This document shows, piece by piece, positions 1 through 10,824 of a stretch of 64,000 nucleotides of DNA. A program made the position numbers and the translations under genes. The notes beneath the pieces are model-generated. The model worked only from the letters and a program-made list of their open reading frames with translations, was not told where the DNA came from and searched no databases. Origin of the DNA: an uncultured Candidatus Altimarinota bacterium (GTDB taxonomy: Bacteria; Patescibacteriota; Gracilibacteria; BD1-5; UBA2023). The stretch spans positions 1-64,000 of the forward strand of contig CAKZJF010000083.1 in NCBI GenBank assembly GCA_936941205.1, written 5' to 3'. How positions within the stretch are numbered: the stretch's first letter is position 1; every line of letters starts with the position of its first letter.

Positions 1-904
1 GTTGTTGAGCTACATCCATGGTTGTTTTTACAGAAAGACCCAATTTTCTTGAAGCCTCTTGTTGAAGAGTGGAAGTTGTAAATGGTGCTCCTGGAAGACG
101 GGTAGATTCTTTCTTATCAGTTGAAACCAAAGAAAAAGTAGTATCTGTTGGAATGGTAAGAATATGATTTCATTTCTTATCTTTTGATGGAACAATCTTT
201 TCAGATTCAATTCAAAGAGTCTGAAAAAATTCCTTAGCATCATCGAGGGTTTTAAGACGATGATTTTTCCCTTGAATTTTTGTAAATTCCACAGGGAAGT
301 TCATATTTTTTGCTTGTAGATGGGCAAAAATTTTCCATGATTCTTCAGGAATAAAGGCCTGGATTTCCCGTTCTCTTTCAACTATAAGTTTCACAGCAAT
401 AGATTGTACTCTTCAGGCAGATAGTCCTGTTCGTACCTTTTTCCAAAGCACAGGGGAAACTTCATATCATACAATACGATCAAGCACACGACGAGACTGC
501 TGAGCATTTACAAGATTCGTATCTATATTTCTTGGTTCAGCAATAGCCTTTTCTATAGCGGTTTTTGTAATTTCATGAAATACAATTCGAGAAGTTGTCT
601 CAACTGGAAGTCAAAGGGCATGACACAAATGCCAACCAATCGCTTCTCATTCGCGGTCCTCATCCGTTGCAATCCAAACTTTTTCAGCGGTTTTTGCAAG
701 CGCCTTCAATTCACTGACTCGTTTTTTCTTTTCTGGTGATATTTCATACATAGGAATAAATCCTCCAGGAATATCAATACCGATATTTTTTTCAGGAAGA
801 TCACGTATATGACCAAATGAAGCCTCAACTCTATAGTCTTTTCAAAGGAATTTTTCTATCGTCTTCCCTTTTGCAGGAGACTCGACGATAACTAGATTTT
901 TCAT
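1..904 (-). CDS. topA: DNA topoisomerase I (N-terminal part, truncated by window edge)
   Basis: Minus-strand reading with TGA=Gly: [37 protein letters not shown]...[17 protein letters not shown]...[23 protein letters not shown]...[22 protein letters not shown]; classic TopA TOPRIM and core motifs. Confidence 0.95.
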
Positions 905-1260
905 ATGGACAGAATCTTAATGGGAGAAAAGACATATTTTTACTTGAGTCACTATGGAGAGCAGGATAAAAAAGTCAAAAGATTTTACGAAACTTAACAA
1001 CAAATTTACAAGAAAAATAAAAAACAAAAAAACTCTAACAAAATGTCTGAGGAAATAATAATAATGGGGAAATATATAACTGGGTTGGATTACCGTGTAC
1101 AAATCGACCAAAAAATGACACAATAAACAATGAGGTAGCTTTAACAAAGTCTGACCAGAAATTACTATATAAAAATGACATCAAAAGTAAAAAGATTTTT
1201 TGTATTTTTTTACTTCTCTATATACTCAAATTATGTTCACTATTTATTGATTTTAGTTTT

Positions 1261-1677
1261 ATGAAATTGGTAATTCCCAGCACACTATTCTTGTTTTCTA
1301 TCACCTTAAGTGGATGTCAGAATGCAATCCCTCTCCCCCCAATGAATGAATCAGGAGCTACAATAATGACCGGGGAGATAAATCAAACAGGAAAAACACT
1401 CACTGGACAAAAACAAGATGCAACGAAATACGATCCTGAGATTCAGACAAAAGACATTGAGATTTCAAAAGGAAACGATGAAGATGATACCATTTGAACA
1501 CTTGATGCTATTGAAAGGAGCGATGAATCTACAAGAAATGATTCAGAAACAACCGATAAAGACTCTATTGAACCATGAGTAATATCAGAGATGACTATCC
1601 AAAAATCAAAAGATTCTACCATCACACAATGAGTTGAAGCATGAAATTCTTGAGCTTCACAAGAACCAACAAAATAG
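1261..1677 (+). CDS. Small lipoprotein, Asp/Glu/Thr/Ser-rich, unknown function
   Basis: MKLVIPSTLFLFSITLSGCQNA: signal peptide with LSGC lipobox; several in-frame TGA read as Gly; ends TAG, followed by hairpin terminator. Confidence 0.75.
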
Positions 1678-1695
1678 AACTTATTATCAGAGAAC

Positions 1696-1727
1696 AAAAA
1701 AACAAGCAATAAATTGCTTGTTTTTTT
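1696..1727 (+). terminator. Rho-independent terminator
   Basis: aaacaagcaat aaa ttgcttgttttttt hairpin plus T-tract. Confidence 0.75.
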
Positions 1728-1738
1728 ATACACATCTC

Positions 1739-2131
1739 TTAAAGAAGGGAAAGTATAATATTTTTATATTCCTCTGAATACCGAAGAAGCTGATGGGAAT
1801 TGATAGTATGAACCTCATGAACTATCTTATTCCGAATTTTATGAAGAAACCATATTCGTTCAATATTTCCTTGAAGAAAAATTGGTTTTTTCTTCAACTT
1901 TTCTGCTAAGGTCCCACCATATCAATACTCTGCCAAAATAAGTGCAAGGATCTTATCATATCCAATAATACATTCAACTGAAGATTTTTCTTGAAGTCTC
2001 AATATTTCATTTCGGAAAAACTCTTTTTTTTCTTGAGATATTCATTTAACAAAAAATAAACGCCAAAAGAATGCTACCAAAATGATGCAAAAGAGAAGAA
2101 AACAAAGAAAAATGATAATTCATGAAGGCAT
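1739..2131 (-). CDS. Small membrane-anchored protein, unknown function
   Basis: MPSGIIIFLCFLLFCIILVAFFWRLFFVKG... one N-terminal TM then charged region; 131 codons with TGA=Gly, TAA stop. Confidence 0.6.
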
Positions 2132-2132
2132 A

Positions 2133-2684
2133 TTATTCCGTGGGCTTATTGGCAACATATACAAAAGCTGGAGGAAAATTTCTCCATTCCCATCATATAT
2201 TACATACTTCAAAATGACATGCTATTTTCTTCTTATCAGAAAGAAAATACTGAAACTGAACAAACTTCCCTCCAGGTCGAAGCATTTTTTTTGCTTCGGA
2301 GAGAATTTCATGAACCAATTCATTATCGAAACTTCCAAATGGAAGACATGAAAATATAATATCTACTGAACCTTCAGGAACATATAGTGATGCATTACGA
2401 ACATCATCTGGAATAATATGAAGATTGGGGGCATGGAGTTTTTCGAGGTATGGAAGAAATGTATTTTCCAACTCAAAGGCATGTATTTGACACTCTTTAT
2501 TACAAGCTTTGATGATCTCTTTTGTAACAGCTCATGTTCCTGATCAAAATTCAAGAATACAATTTGCTTCATGAATTCATGACATTCGAACCATTTTTCT
2601 ACCAAGGTATCGAGAACTGGGAACAAAAGAGCCCACTTGTCTTGGGCTCTCTAGAAACAAAGAAAGAAATTTTGTTCGGGACAT
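2133..2684 (-). CDS. SAM-dependent methyltransferase (rRNA dimethylase / phospholipid N-methyltransferase-like)
   Basis: MSRTKFLSLFLESPRQVGSFVPSSRYLGRKMVRMSG...ILEFGSGTGAVTKEI (motif I; two of its Gly are TGA)...IIFSCLPFGSF...EAKKMLRPGGKFVQFQY. Confidence 0.8.
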
Positions 2685-2693
2685 ACAATAAAA

Positions 2694-2957
2694 TTATTTG
2701 AGAATCTTAAGGAGATCTCTAAATTCTTCGAGTTCAACTGGATCAATCCCCTTCTTTTCAAGTACTTTCTCAAGTCCACATGTATCAAGTTCATATACTG
2801 CCTGGGTCATGGCGCTACGGATAGCAACGAGTTGTTGAACAATCTCTCGAAGTTGACTCTCATCCTGAATCATTTGAATAACTCAACGAATCTGTCCCTC
2901 TACCCGACGAAGACGATCAGTAACACGCTTTTTTTGCGCAACATCTTTGATTTTCAT
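2694..2957 (-). CDS. CsoR/RcnR-family (DUF156) metal-sensitive-type transcriptional repressor
   Basis: MKIKDVAQKKRVTDRLRRVEGQIRGVIQMIQDESQLREIVQQLVAIRSAMTQAVYELDTCGLEKVLEKK...; RRVEGQIRG hallmark. Confidence 0.85.
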
Positions 2958-3032
2958 AATTAATATCATTAGGAATAGTACGGGCGATAGTATATAAAGA
3001 AGCTTTGAAAAATCAAAGAAATTCCATAAAAA

Positions 3033-3695
3033 CTATCACCAAATTACTGGACTTTTTTGATGGATATGAAGATATTCATTCGTTCTACTAAATGGTTTAC
3101 TTCCAAGAAAACCACGATGAGCAGAAAAGGGGCTTGGATGTGGTGAGGTTATAATACAATGCTTACTGGAATCTATTAAATCCTTCTTGGAAATAGCATA
3201 ATTCCCCCAAAGAATGAAAACAAGATGCTCTTTTGATTCAGAAAGAAGATGTATAACGGAATCTGTAAATATTTCCCAACCTTTTCATTGATGCGAAGCT
3301 GGAATTCATTTTTCAACCGTTAACACGCTATTTAAGAGAAGAACTCATTGTTTTGCCCAATCAGAAAGATCCGTATGTATTCGTTTTATTCCTACATCAG
3401 AATCAAGTTCTTGAAAAATATTTCGTAAACTTGGTTGACGAGGTGATCCATCTGGCACTGAAAAGCATAATCCCATAGCTGCACCTGGAGTATGATACGG
3501 ATCTTGTCATAAGATTATTACTTTAACAGAATCAAATGGAGCAAGATCAAATGCGGAAAAGATAAGTCCACCAGGAGGATAACATTTTCAGGAAGTATAC
3601 GAAGACTTCACAAAAGAGGTAAGATTTTGCCAATAAGGTTTTTCAAATTCAGGAGCGAGAACAGAAAGCCATGATGGATGAATATGTACTGTCAT
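3033..3695 (-). CDS. ung: Uracil-DNA glycosylase
   Basis: [26 protein letters not shown]...[27 protein letters not shown]...[11 protein letters not shown]...[21 protein letters not shown]. Confidence 0.95.
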
Positions 3696-3783
3696 AAGAA
3701 AAATATTTAAGAAAATCTTATATAAAAATAAAGCATATTCAACAAAAAAGCATCTGAATATTTTCAGATGCATTGTATAATCA

Positions 3784-3871
3784 TGGAGGAGAGAGGGGGA
3801 TTCGAACCCCCGGTACCTTTCGGTACACACCCTTTCCAAGGGTGTACAATCGGCCACTCTGACATCTCTCC
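3784..3871 (-). tRNA. tRNA-Ser (anticodon GGA), CCA apparently encoded
   Basis: Minus strand GGAGAGATGTCAGAGTGGCCGATTGTACACCCTTGGAAAGGGTGTGTACCGAAAGGTACCGGGGGTTCGAATCCCCCTCTCTCC T CCA; long variable arm, 7-bp acceptor stem. Confidence 0.95.
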
Positions 3872-4016
3872 AGATTTCCTTTACGGGATGACTATAGTGC
3901 CATTTTATACAAATAAAACAATGAATTGCAAATTAAATAGAAAAATTTTTATTTTTTTTATTTTTTTATATAATGCAGCCCGTTAATTAGGCATATTCAT
4001 CGATAACTTCATTTTT

Positions 4017-4568
4017 ATGATTGAAACTATTCATCAACATCTTTATACATTCTTTGGGCAAATGAAGGTGTCAATTACCTCCCTTCAGATAACAACAGAA
4101 AACGATGATACTATATATAATGTACGTATCGAGACACCTGATTCTGCGCTTATTATAGGTATACATGGACAAAATCTACAAGCATTCAATCACCTTCTTG
4201 GAAGAATGATTGAAATGATTACAGGTAAATTTGCAATTGTTCACCTAGAGGTAAACGACTATATGAAAGAAAAAGATGAACGATTTTTCCGATATCTTGA
4301 ATGACGAATTGACTATGCAATGAAAAGTAAAAATGATGTTACTATACCAAATCTGAACTCATATGAACGAAAAAAAGCACATAACCATATAAGTTTAAAA
4401 AATATTGACGGACTCAAAACTTACAGTGATGGTGAAGGAAAAGAAAGAATGCTCCATCTCATATATAGCGGAACAGAAACTTACAGATCACAACCTCATA
4501 CTTCTTCACCACAGTCATCATCAGCGCACACTTTAGATGATCTTTCTGAAGATGGAATTGGAATATAA
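4017..4568 (+). CDS. Jag/SpoIIIJ-associated-like KH-R3H RNA-binding protein
   Basis: TPDSALIIGIHGQNLQAFNHLLGRMIEMITG (KH GxxG type) ... NSYERKKAHNHISLKNIDGLKTYSDGEGKERMLHL (R3H-like). Confidence 0.8.
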
Positions 4569-4586
4569 CTCGCTATCTCTAATTTT

Positions 4587-5777
4587 ATGAAGCAATATAC
4601 TTCTTATCTTATTGCTTGAATTCCCCTTTTAATTTTTTGAGGGTTATTTTCTCTTTTTTACTATATCAATACAGGAACTCTCTTCTTAGAGAATAGAAAG
4701 CTCGATGGTTTTGTGCGCTCTCATCCTGAACTCATTCCAACAAAAGAAGTTATTACAATATCTGATTGAGGTCATGATACCTTGATAGCAGATATGTATT
4801 GGCTACGAACGGTTCAATATATAGCAGATAATCTCTTTTCTGGATGAGAAGAGAAAAAAAAATATAACGAATACTTTATAAAACTTCTGAAGACTATTAC
4901 AGAACTTCATCCACGATTTACAGAACCCTATATTATCGCACTTCTCTTTTCCCCTCAAGTTCTTCCAACTGATACGGAAGGAGAAAAAGTTGAGAAACAA
5001 TCTATTGCACAAGCAAGTATGCAAATTGCAAAAGCTGGAGTACTCGCAACCTGCAATCAAGAAACAATAAAACATATTCTCCAAGAAACCGATATAAGTC
5101 AGATATGGAGGAATCCAGTGAATCATGATCCTTGTGTTGATGGATTTATACCATACTATCTAGGGTATAACTATTACTGGAATAATAACTATGATACGGT
5201 AAATGCTGTAAAGTATTATAAAATAGCTGCTGCTCATACTCGTGAAAATATTGGAACACAAATACCAATAGCAACACAGTACTATATACCCCTTATGGAA
5301 GGAAGATGATGAAAACAAAAGACAGCAGCTTTCGTTTTCTTTACTATGGCATTGGAAGGGGTTCAAGATAAAGAAAATATCTGTATTCAGGAAACAGAAA
5401 AGCTCCTATCTTTTATTCAACCAATTATTCAAAAAGATACGCTCTTTCCTGAAAATACGATTACAACACTGATAGATTCGATTCAACAAGTGAAAAAAAC
5501 AGATGAGGAAATGCAGAAAAAGAAACGAGAAAATCCATTCTGACTTACGTGCAATGAACATTTTGCTCGTGGTACGAAACAGATATATCTTTCTTATCTT
5601 GAAGAAGCTGATATACGCTATATGAAGCAATACAAAAAACATGCAAGTGATGCTCGTGTATTAAAAGAATCCTGATATATTCCATTGCTTCCAGTGGATT
5701 ATTACTCAGAAAAAGGCATTATATATAAATATGACACCAGAAAAAACATGTGGGATTATCGGAATGGAACATATTAA
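4587..5777 (+). CDS. Membrane-anchored TPR-like protein, unknown function
   Basis: MKQYTSYLIAGIPLLIFGGLFSLFYYINTG (TM) followed by helical repeats; 396 aa with TGA=Gly. Confidence 0.65.
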
Positions 5778-5786
5778 AATACATCA

Positions 5787-5820
5787 AAATAAAACCCCCA
5801 TGAATGGGGGTTTTATTTTA
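5787..5820. terminator. Bidirectional terminator hairpin
   Basis: aaaataaaaccccca tgaa tgggggttttatttta between convergent genes. Confidence 0.85.
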
Positions 5821-5825
5821 TAGAA

Positions 5826-6854
5826 TTATTCTCGACAGATGAGTCCATATTTTGTAACAAGCTCTTGGGTTTTTTGGTAGTTAGCAATCACCTCTGCATC
5901 ACAAGCAATTCATCGTTCCAACTTTGTTTGGATTTTCTCAATCTTCTCTACCTCTGTAAGGGAATCAATATATTTACCAATGATAAAGAAGGTGCGATAT
6001 CGAATACGGAGTATATCGATTGTTGGTGGATTACTTTGAAGATATGTATTTGAAAGAGAAATAACTGTGAGATATCTCTTATCTGTATAAGCTTTTTGTA
6101 TATCCTGAAAGGATATCTGAATACCACCAGTCGTAACGAGTGGGCTTTTTGTTCCGGTAGACGAAGTTGTTCATGTTGAAACAACTGGGACTACTGTTTC
6201 AGAAGTAAATGGAGTAAGTATTCCTGCAAATGGATTAGCAATCTGAGAACGAGGTGATCAAACAAATGGATTTGAACCTTGTTTTGTGATATAACGTTTT
6301 GACACTATATCATATTTGAACCAACCGAGAAATTTTGGAGTACTTGCATCATTCTTATACGAGAAAAGAAGTTTTCCATCATAGGCTCATGTATATGTTA
6401 CACCTCATTCAAAATCAAGATCCACAAAAACTGCTGGATCCTTTCCAGAAATATCTACAAATTCAAAAGTAGTGATTGTTGTTGTCTCTGGAAGTGAAAA
6501 AGTCTTACGCATATTTGTAAGAGCACGATTCATTTTTTCGATAATATTGGCCTTATTTGGGTTTGAGGTTTTCAATTCAGTAAAAACTTTTTGTGCTGAT
6601 CATAGTGCCAAAACTTGTCATACAACCGACCCAGAAGAAACAATAACTCATGTACCTGCTTTTATAATACTCCCAGATCAGATATATTGACTCAATAAAC
6701 GATTCTCCTCTTCTAATACTTTAATGCGTGATTCATATTTTGCGATTATAGCAAGAAGTGATTCAACAGTCTGATTTTTAAGTGTTGCAGAATCTTCAGC
6801 AAAAACATTGGTAACAAATAAAAATGCAAGAAGAAACGAAAGTATATTTTTCAT
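5826..6854 (-). CDS. Secreted protein with coiled-coil N-terminus, unknown function
   Basis: MKNILSFLLAFLFVTNVFAEDSATLKNQTVESLLAIIAKYESRIKVLEEENRLLSQYIG...; signal peptide; TGA=Gly needed to read through. Confidence 0.65.
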
Positions 6855-7057
6855 AATAAAAACAATGGATAATGGATTCTTATCGGAAAATATACTATTC
6901 CTGAGAAAGAAATCAACTTTTTCCTCACCAAGGAGAGTATTGTCATAAAATGTATTTATTTTACAATAAAAATATACCATCACTTTATATGATATTAAAG
7001 AGAAAAATAGAATATCATCTCATGAAATTCTTCAGGAAAAAATCACTGATTCAGAAT

Positions 7058-7085
7058 TTGTATTTTAGTGGAAAAATAATACAAT
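7058..7085 (+). promoter_or_regulatory. Sigma70-like promoter for rnpB
   Basis: TTGTAT-N16-TACAAT located just upstream of the rnpB 5' end. Confidence 0.5.
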
Positions 7086-7091
7086 GCGCGC

Positions 7092-7502
7092 GCTCTTATG
7101 AAAGCAGGCACATACTCAACCTCGCACTGTCCTGAATATGATTCATAATAGTGTGAGGTTGAGAGGAAAGTCCGGACATCCCCCAAGAGGAGAAAAGCTA
7201 ACAGCTTTGGCTCGTATGTATATATAAATATATGAGTACGGAAAGTATCACAGAGACAATACAGGGTAAGGAAACTTACCAAAAGGTGAAAAGTCCATTC
7301 ATGTCATTCGTGGCTAGAAAGGATTCTATGGAAACATAGAACGATAAACCCTCTCCGATGCAAGAAGAATGGTACCTCCCTATTTAATAGCACTTGGGAT
7401 AGAATAGGTGGTATACTTCGCTAGAGCATACAGGCGACTGTATGTCGAGAAAGATTTGTGTCGAAGTACAGAATCCGGCTTATTACTTTCATAAGAGCTT
7501 TT
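7092..7502 (+). ncRNA. rnpB: RNase P RNA
   Basis: GAGAGGAAAGTCCGGACA...ACAGAATCCGGCTTAT conserved core; P1 helix pairs GCTCTTATGAAAG (7092-7104) with CTTTCATAAGAGC (7486-7498) followed by a T-run. Confidence 0.93.
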
Positions 7503-7516
7503 ATGTTTTTCAATTT

Positions 7517-8146
7517 ATGCTCCCAAATATTCTTCTTATTGGTATACAATGAAGCGGTAAATGAACTCAAGCAAGAAAGATTGTAGAAAGTCATTGATAT
7601 GCCCTTTTTGAAGCCTGAACAGAGCTCAGAAATATAGCAAAAACGGATTCCCCTCTCTGAAAAGAAATCAAATGAATACTCGATGCTTTTCAATATGTAC
7701 CAGCACGTTGTATTCGTGATGTTATTATTGATTTTATCAAGAACAATACTGGAAAACCCATACTCTTTGATAGTGCAATACGAAGTCATGAACAAAATGA
7801 TGCCATAGAATCTATTCTTGGAAATTTTATCGTTGTTCATCTCAACCTTGAAAAGAATATAGCAATTGATCGTCTCATGCATCGAAGAGTCGATCCGATT
7901 ACCAATGAAGCCTTCCCTCCAGATTTTCCTGGAAATATCAACCCAAATACCTGAAATACACTTATAACTCGAGCAGATGATACGCTAGAAGGAATACAAA
8001 AACGAATACAGTGGTCACTCAACGAGACGCTTCCTCTCATAGAAATATGGGAAAAATCTGGACATAAAATATATCATATTGATGCAGATAGAACAGTGGA
8101 AACTGTTTTCTCTGATATTTCTCATATTGTATCTTCTTACTTATAA
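7517..8146 (+). CDS. Adenylate kinase-like nucleoside monophosphate kinase (paralog 1, divergent)
   Basis: MLPNILLIGIQGSGKGTQARKIVESHGYALFEAGTELRNIA...; P-loop glycines encoded by TGA; HRRVDPITNEAFP LID-type segment. Confidence 0.88.
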
Positions 8147-8152
8147 AGACAT

Positions 8153-8776
8153 ATGCATATTCTACTTGTTGGTATCCAGTGAAGTGGTAAATGAACGCAA
8201 GCAAGGAAGCTCCTTGAGAAATTTTCTTGATATAGTTTCTTTGAAATGGGGCAAAAACTCAGAAATTTTTCCGAAATGGATGAGCCCTACTCAAAAACAG
8301 TAAAAGAATATCTCAATTCAGGAAAACTCGTACCACTCGATATTGTCGGTGAAATGCTCAAACACTACAAAAATAACCATACAGGCGGAAATATACTCTT
8401 TGACGGAATACCAAGAACCCTAGAACAACTGGATTCATTTGAGAAAGTTTTTCCAGATTATTTTATACTTTTTCTGGATCTTGAGAAAGAAGAAGCGATT
8501 CATCGCCTTTCGAATCGACGAATTGATCCATCTAATGGAGAAAGTTTCCCTGCAGACTTTGTAGGAGATTTTTCACCATTTACTGGGAATAAACTTATTC
8601 GACGAGAAGATGATCATGAAGATGCCGTAAAACAACGTATAGCCACCTTTTATCACAATACCCTTCCTCTTCTTGCAGAATGGGCAACAAGAGGAAAACG
8701 AGTATATCGTATCGATGCAAGCAAAGATATTAATACCGTATTTGAACATATAAAGGTAATACTATCCGCCTATTAA
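8153..8776 (+). CDS. adk: Adenylate kinase (paralog 2)
   Basis: MHILLVGIQGSGKGTQARKLLEKFSGYSFFEMGQKLR...NILFDGIPRTLEQLDSF...NRRIDPSNGESFP...RREDDHEDAVKQRI. Confidence 0.9.
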
Positions 8777-8777
8777 T

Positions 8778-9830
8778 ATGCACATCTATTTACATATTCC
8801 GTTTTGTCGACAGAAATGTACCTATTGTAAATTTGCTCTTACTCCTATTTTTACTGATATTCAAAAAAGAAGATATCTTTCATATCTCCAGAATGAAATC
8901 ATCGAATGGATCAAGACATGAACAAACATATTTCCTCAAACCATCTACTTCTGATGAGGAACCCCAAGTATTCTTTCCCCGAAAGAATTATCGAGTATCC
9001 TAGAACTATTCCCCAAAGAATGAAGAGAAGAGATAACCCTTGAAGCCAATCCAGAAGATATAACAGAAGAATATATAGATACCCTACAAGGTATATGAAT
9101 AAATCGTATAAGTCTTGGTATCCAAACACTCAATTCACAATCACTCAAAACGATTCATCGATCCTCTGTTGATACTATCTATCGAGCACTTGATATCCTC
9201 AAGAAGAAGAATTTTCCAAATATCAATATTGATCTCATACTCTGACTCCCCCATGTAGCATACTGAGAAACTCATCGGGCGCTCACTGAACTTCATAAGA
9301 GTTATCCGATTACCCATACGAGTATCTATCTCCTCGAAGATGAGACATACCCAACTGATTGGAAAGAGGCAACTATCAGTATCGATAAGATGCAGCAGGA
9401 ATATGTGACAATTAATGAATACCTCGCAGAACTCTGATGGAATCACTATGAAGTATCAAATTGGAGTCGCCCATGATATGAATCCAAGCATAATCAGTCA
9501 TATTGGAATCATTCTAACTATCGATGATTTTGACTTGCTGCATCAAGCTACATCAACTGAAAACGTTGGACTAATTCCCCATCTTTTAGCGGATACTACC
9601 GATGAGAACGTATCGATGAAGAGACCTTAACAGAAGAACAAAAAGACATAGAACATCTCATGTTCTCTCTTCGTACCAGTGGCACTCCCATTTCTAAGCT
9701 TACACAAGAACAAATAAGCATACTACAGTCCCATATCCAAGATGGATATATTGAGAAAAAAGAGGGGGTATTTTCGATAACTTCGTCTTGAATTTTTCTC
9801 ATAGATCATATAATAAGTCAACTGATATAG
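8778..9830 (+). CDS. hemW: HemW-like radical SAM protein (coproporphyrinogen III oxidase-like)
   Basis: MHIYLHIPFCRQKCTYCKF (CxxxCxxC)...TIYFGGGTPSILSP (tga tga gga)...EITLEANPEDIT...INRISLGIQTLN. Confidence 0.92.
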
Positions 9831-9837
9831 TATTTTT

Positions 9838-9913
9838 GCCGCCTTAGCTCAGTTGGTAGAGCATCCCCATGGTAAGGGGAAGGTCATGGGTTCGTGTCCC
9901 ATAGGTGGCTCCA
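9838..9913 (+). tRNA. tRNA-Thr (anticodon GGT), CCA encoded
   Basis: GCCGCCTTAGCTCAGTTGGTAGAGCATCCCCATGGTAAGGGGAAGGTCATGGGTTCGTGTCCCATAGGTGGCTCCA. Confidence 0.95.
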
Positions 9914-9924
9914 GCAATAATCCA

Positions 9925-9956
9925 ATTCCTCTTTTTGAACAAAAGAGGAATTTTTT
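9925..9956 (+). terminator. Rho-independent terminator after tRNA-Thr
   Basis: attcctctttt tgaac aaaagaggaattttttt. Confidence 0.8.
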
Positions 9957-9987
9957 GTATTCTTCTAAAAACAATTATAATTCTTTT

Positions 9988-10758
9988 ATGATTCCAATAT
10001 TACAACTTGATACATCACTTGTCATAAATTATACAAGTCCATCTCAGAAAATCCGAGTTATGACGGAAACATGGGCTGAAGAATTTGGATACTGTCCAAA
10101 CTGTGGGAATTCTCTCAGAAAATCCCGAGATAATAATCCTGTTGGAGATTTTATCTGTGACAAGTGCCAAGAAGAATACGAACTCAAATCAAAAAATAAT
10201 TCATTCGGGAAAAAGATTACTGATGGTGCATATGGTACGATGATTGAGCGACTCCAATCGGCAACTAATCCAAGCTTTTTCGGATTGAATTACGGGAAAA
10301 ATCTTGAAATTATCAATTTCTTCGTGATACCAAAGTTTTACTTCACTCCTGAAATCATCGAAAAAAGGAAACCACTTGCTCCTACTGCAAAACGAGCAGG
10401 ATGGATTGGATGTAATATACTCCTTGAACCAATCCCAGAGAGCGGAAAGGTATACTATATTCAAAATGGAAAATCACGAGAGAAATGATATATTCTGGAA
10501 GACTGGCAAAAAACGAACTTTCTCGCAGAAAAATCATCTCTCGAATCCAAGTGATGGCTCCTGGATATTATGCGATGTATTGATATGCTCGAGAAAAAGG
10601 AGTTCTCTCTTGCAGATATTTATAACTTCACTACAATTCTCAGAGAAAAACATCCCGATAATAACAATATTGAAGCAAAGATTCGTCAGCAGTTACAGAT
10701 ACTGAGGGATAAGAATTACATAAAGTTCATATGAAAATGAATTTATAACAAAATATAA
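9988..10758 (+). CDS. DpnI-like methyl-directed (GmATC) type IIM restriction endonuclease
   Basis: Remembered DpnI motifs match along the whole length: RVMTETWAEEFGYCPNCGN, PVGDFICDKCQEEYELKSK, ITDGAYGTMIERLQS, NPSFFGLNY, RKPLAPTAKRAGWIGCNI, SSLESKGWLLDIMRCIDM, KIRQQLQILRDKNYIKFIGKGIYNKI; TGA codons coincide with Gly conserved in DpnI. Confidence 0.93.
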
Positions 10759-10780
10759 TATAGAAAATTGCATTTTCATA

Positions 10781-10824
10781 AAAAATCGTTAGATCATGAT
10801 CGTTTATCATCTAACGATTTTTTT
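10781..10824 (+). terminator. Perfect 14-bp hairpin with T-tract between the dpnI-like gene and the next ORF
   Basis: aaaaatcgttagat-catgatcgtttatc-atctaacgattttttt; T-tract directly abuts ATG at 10825. Confidence 0.75.

Noticed and set aside
2133-2684. Calling the methyltransferase KsgA/RsmA
   Set aside because: Motif I and an LPFGSF motif fit the broader dimethylase-like superfamily, but the protein is short and lacks a confident KsgA C-terminal domain; left generic.
7421-7882. 153-aa minus-strand ORF in the ORF track
   Set aside because: Antisense to rnpB and to the adk-like gene, whose plus-strand P-loop and family motifs are unambiguous.
7517-8776. Tandem adk genes as an assembly duplication
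   Set aside because: The copies differ substantially at nucleotide and protein level (FDSAIRSHEQ vs FDGIPRTLEQ), so they are real paralogs.
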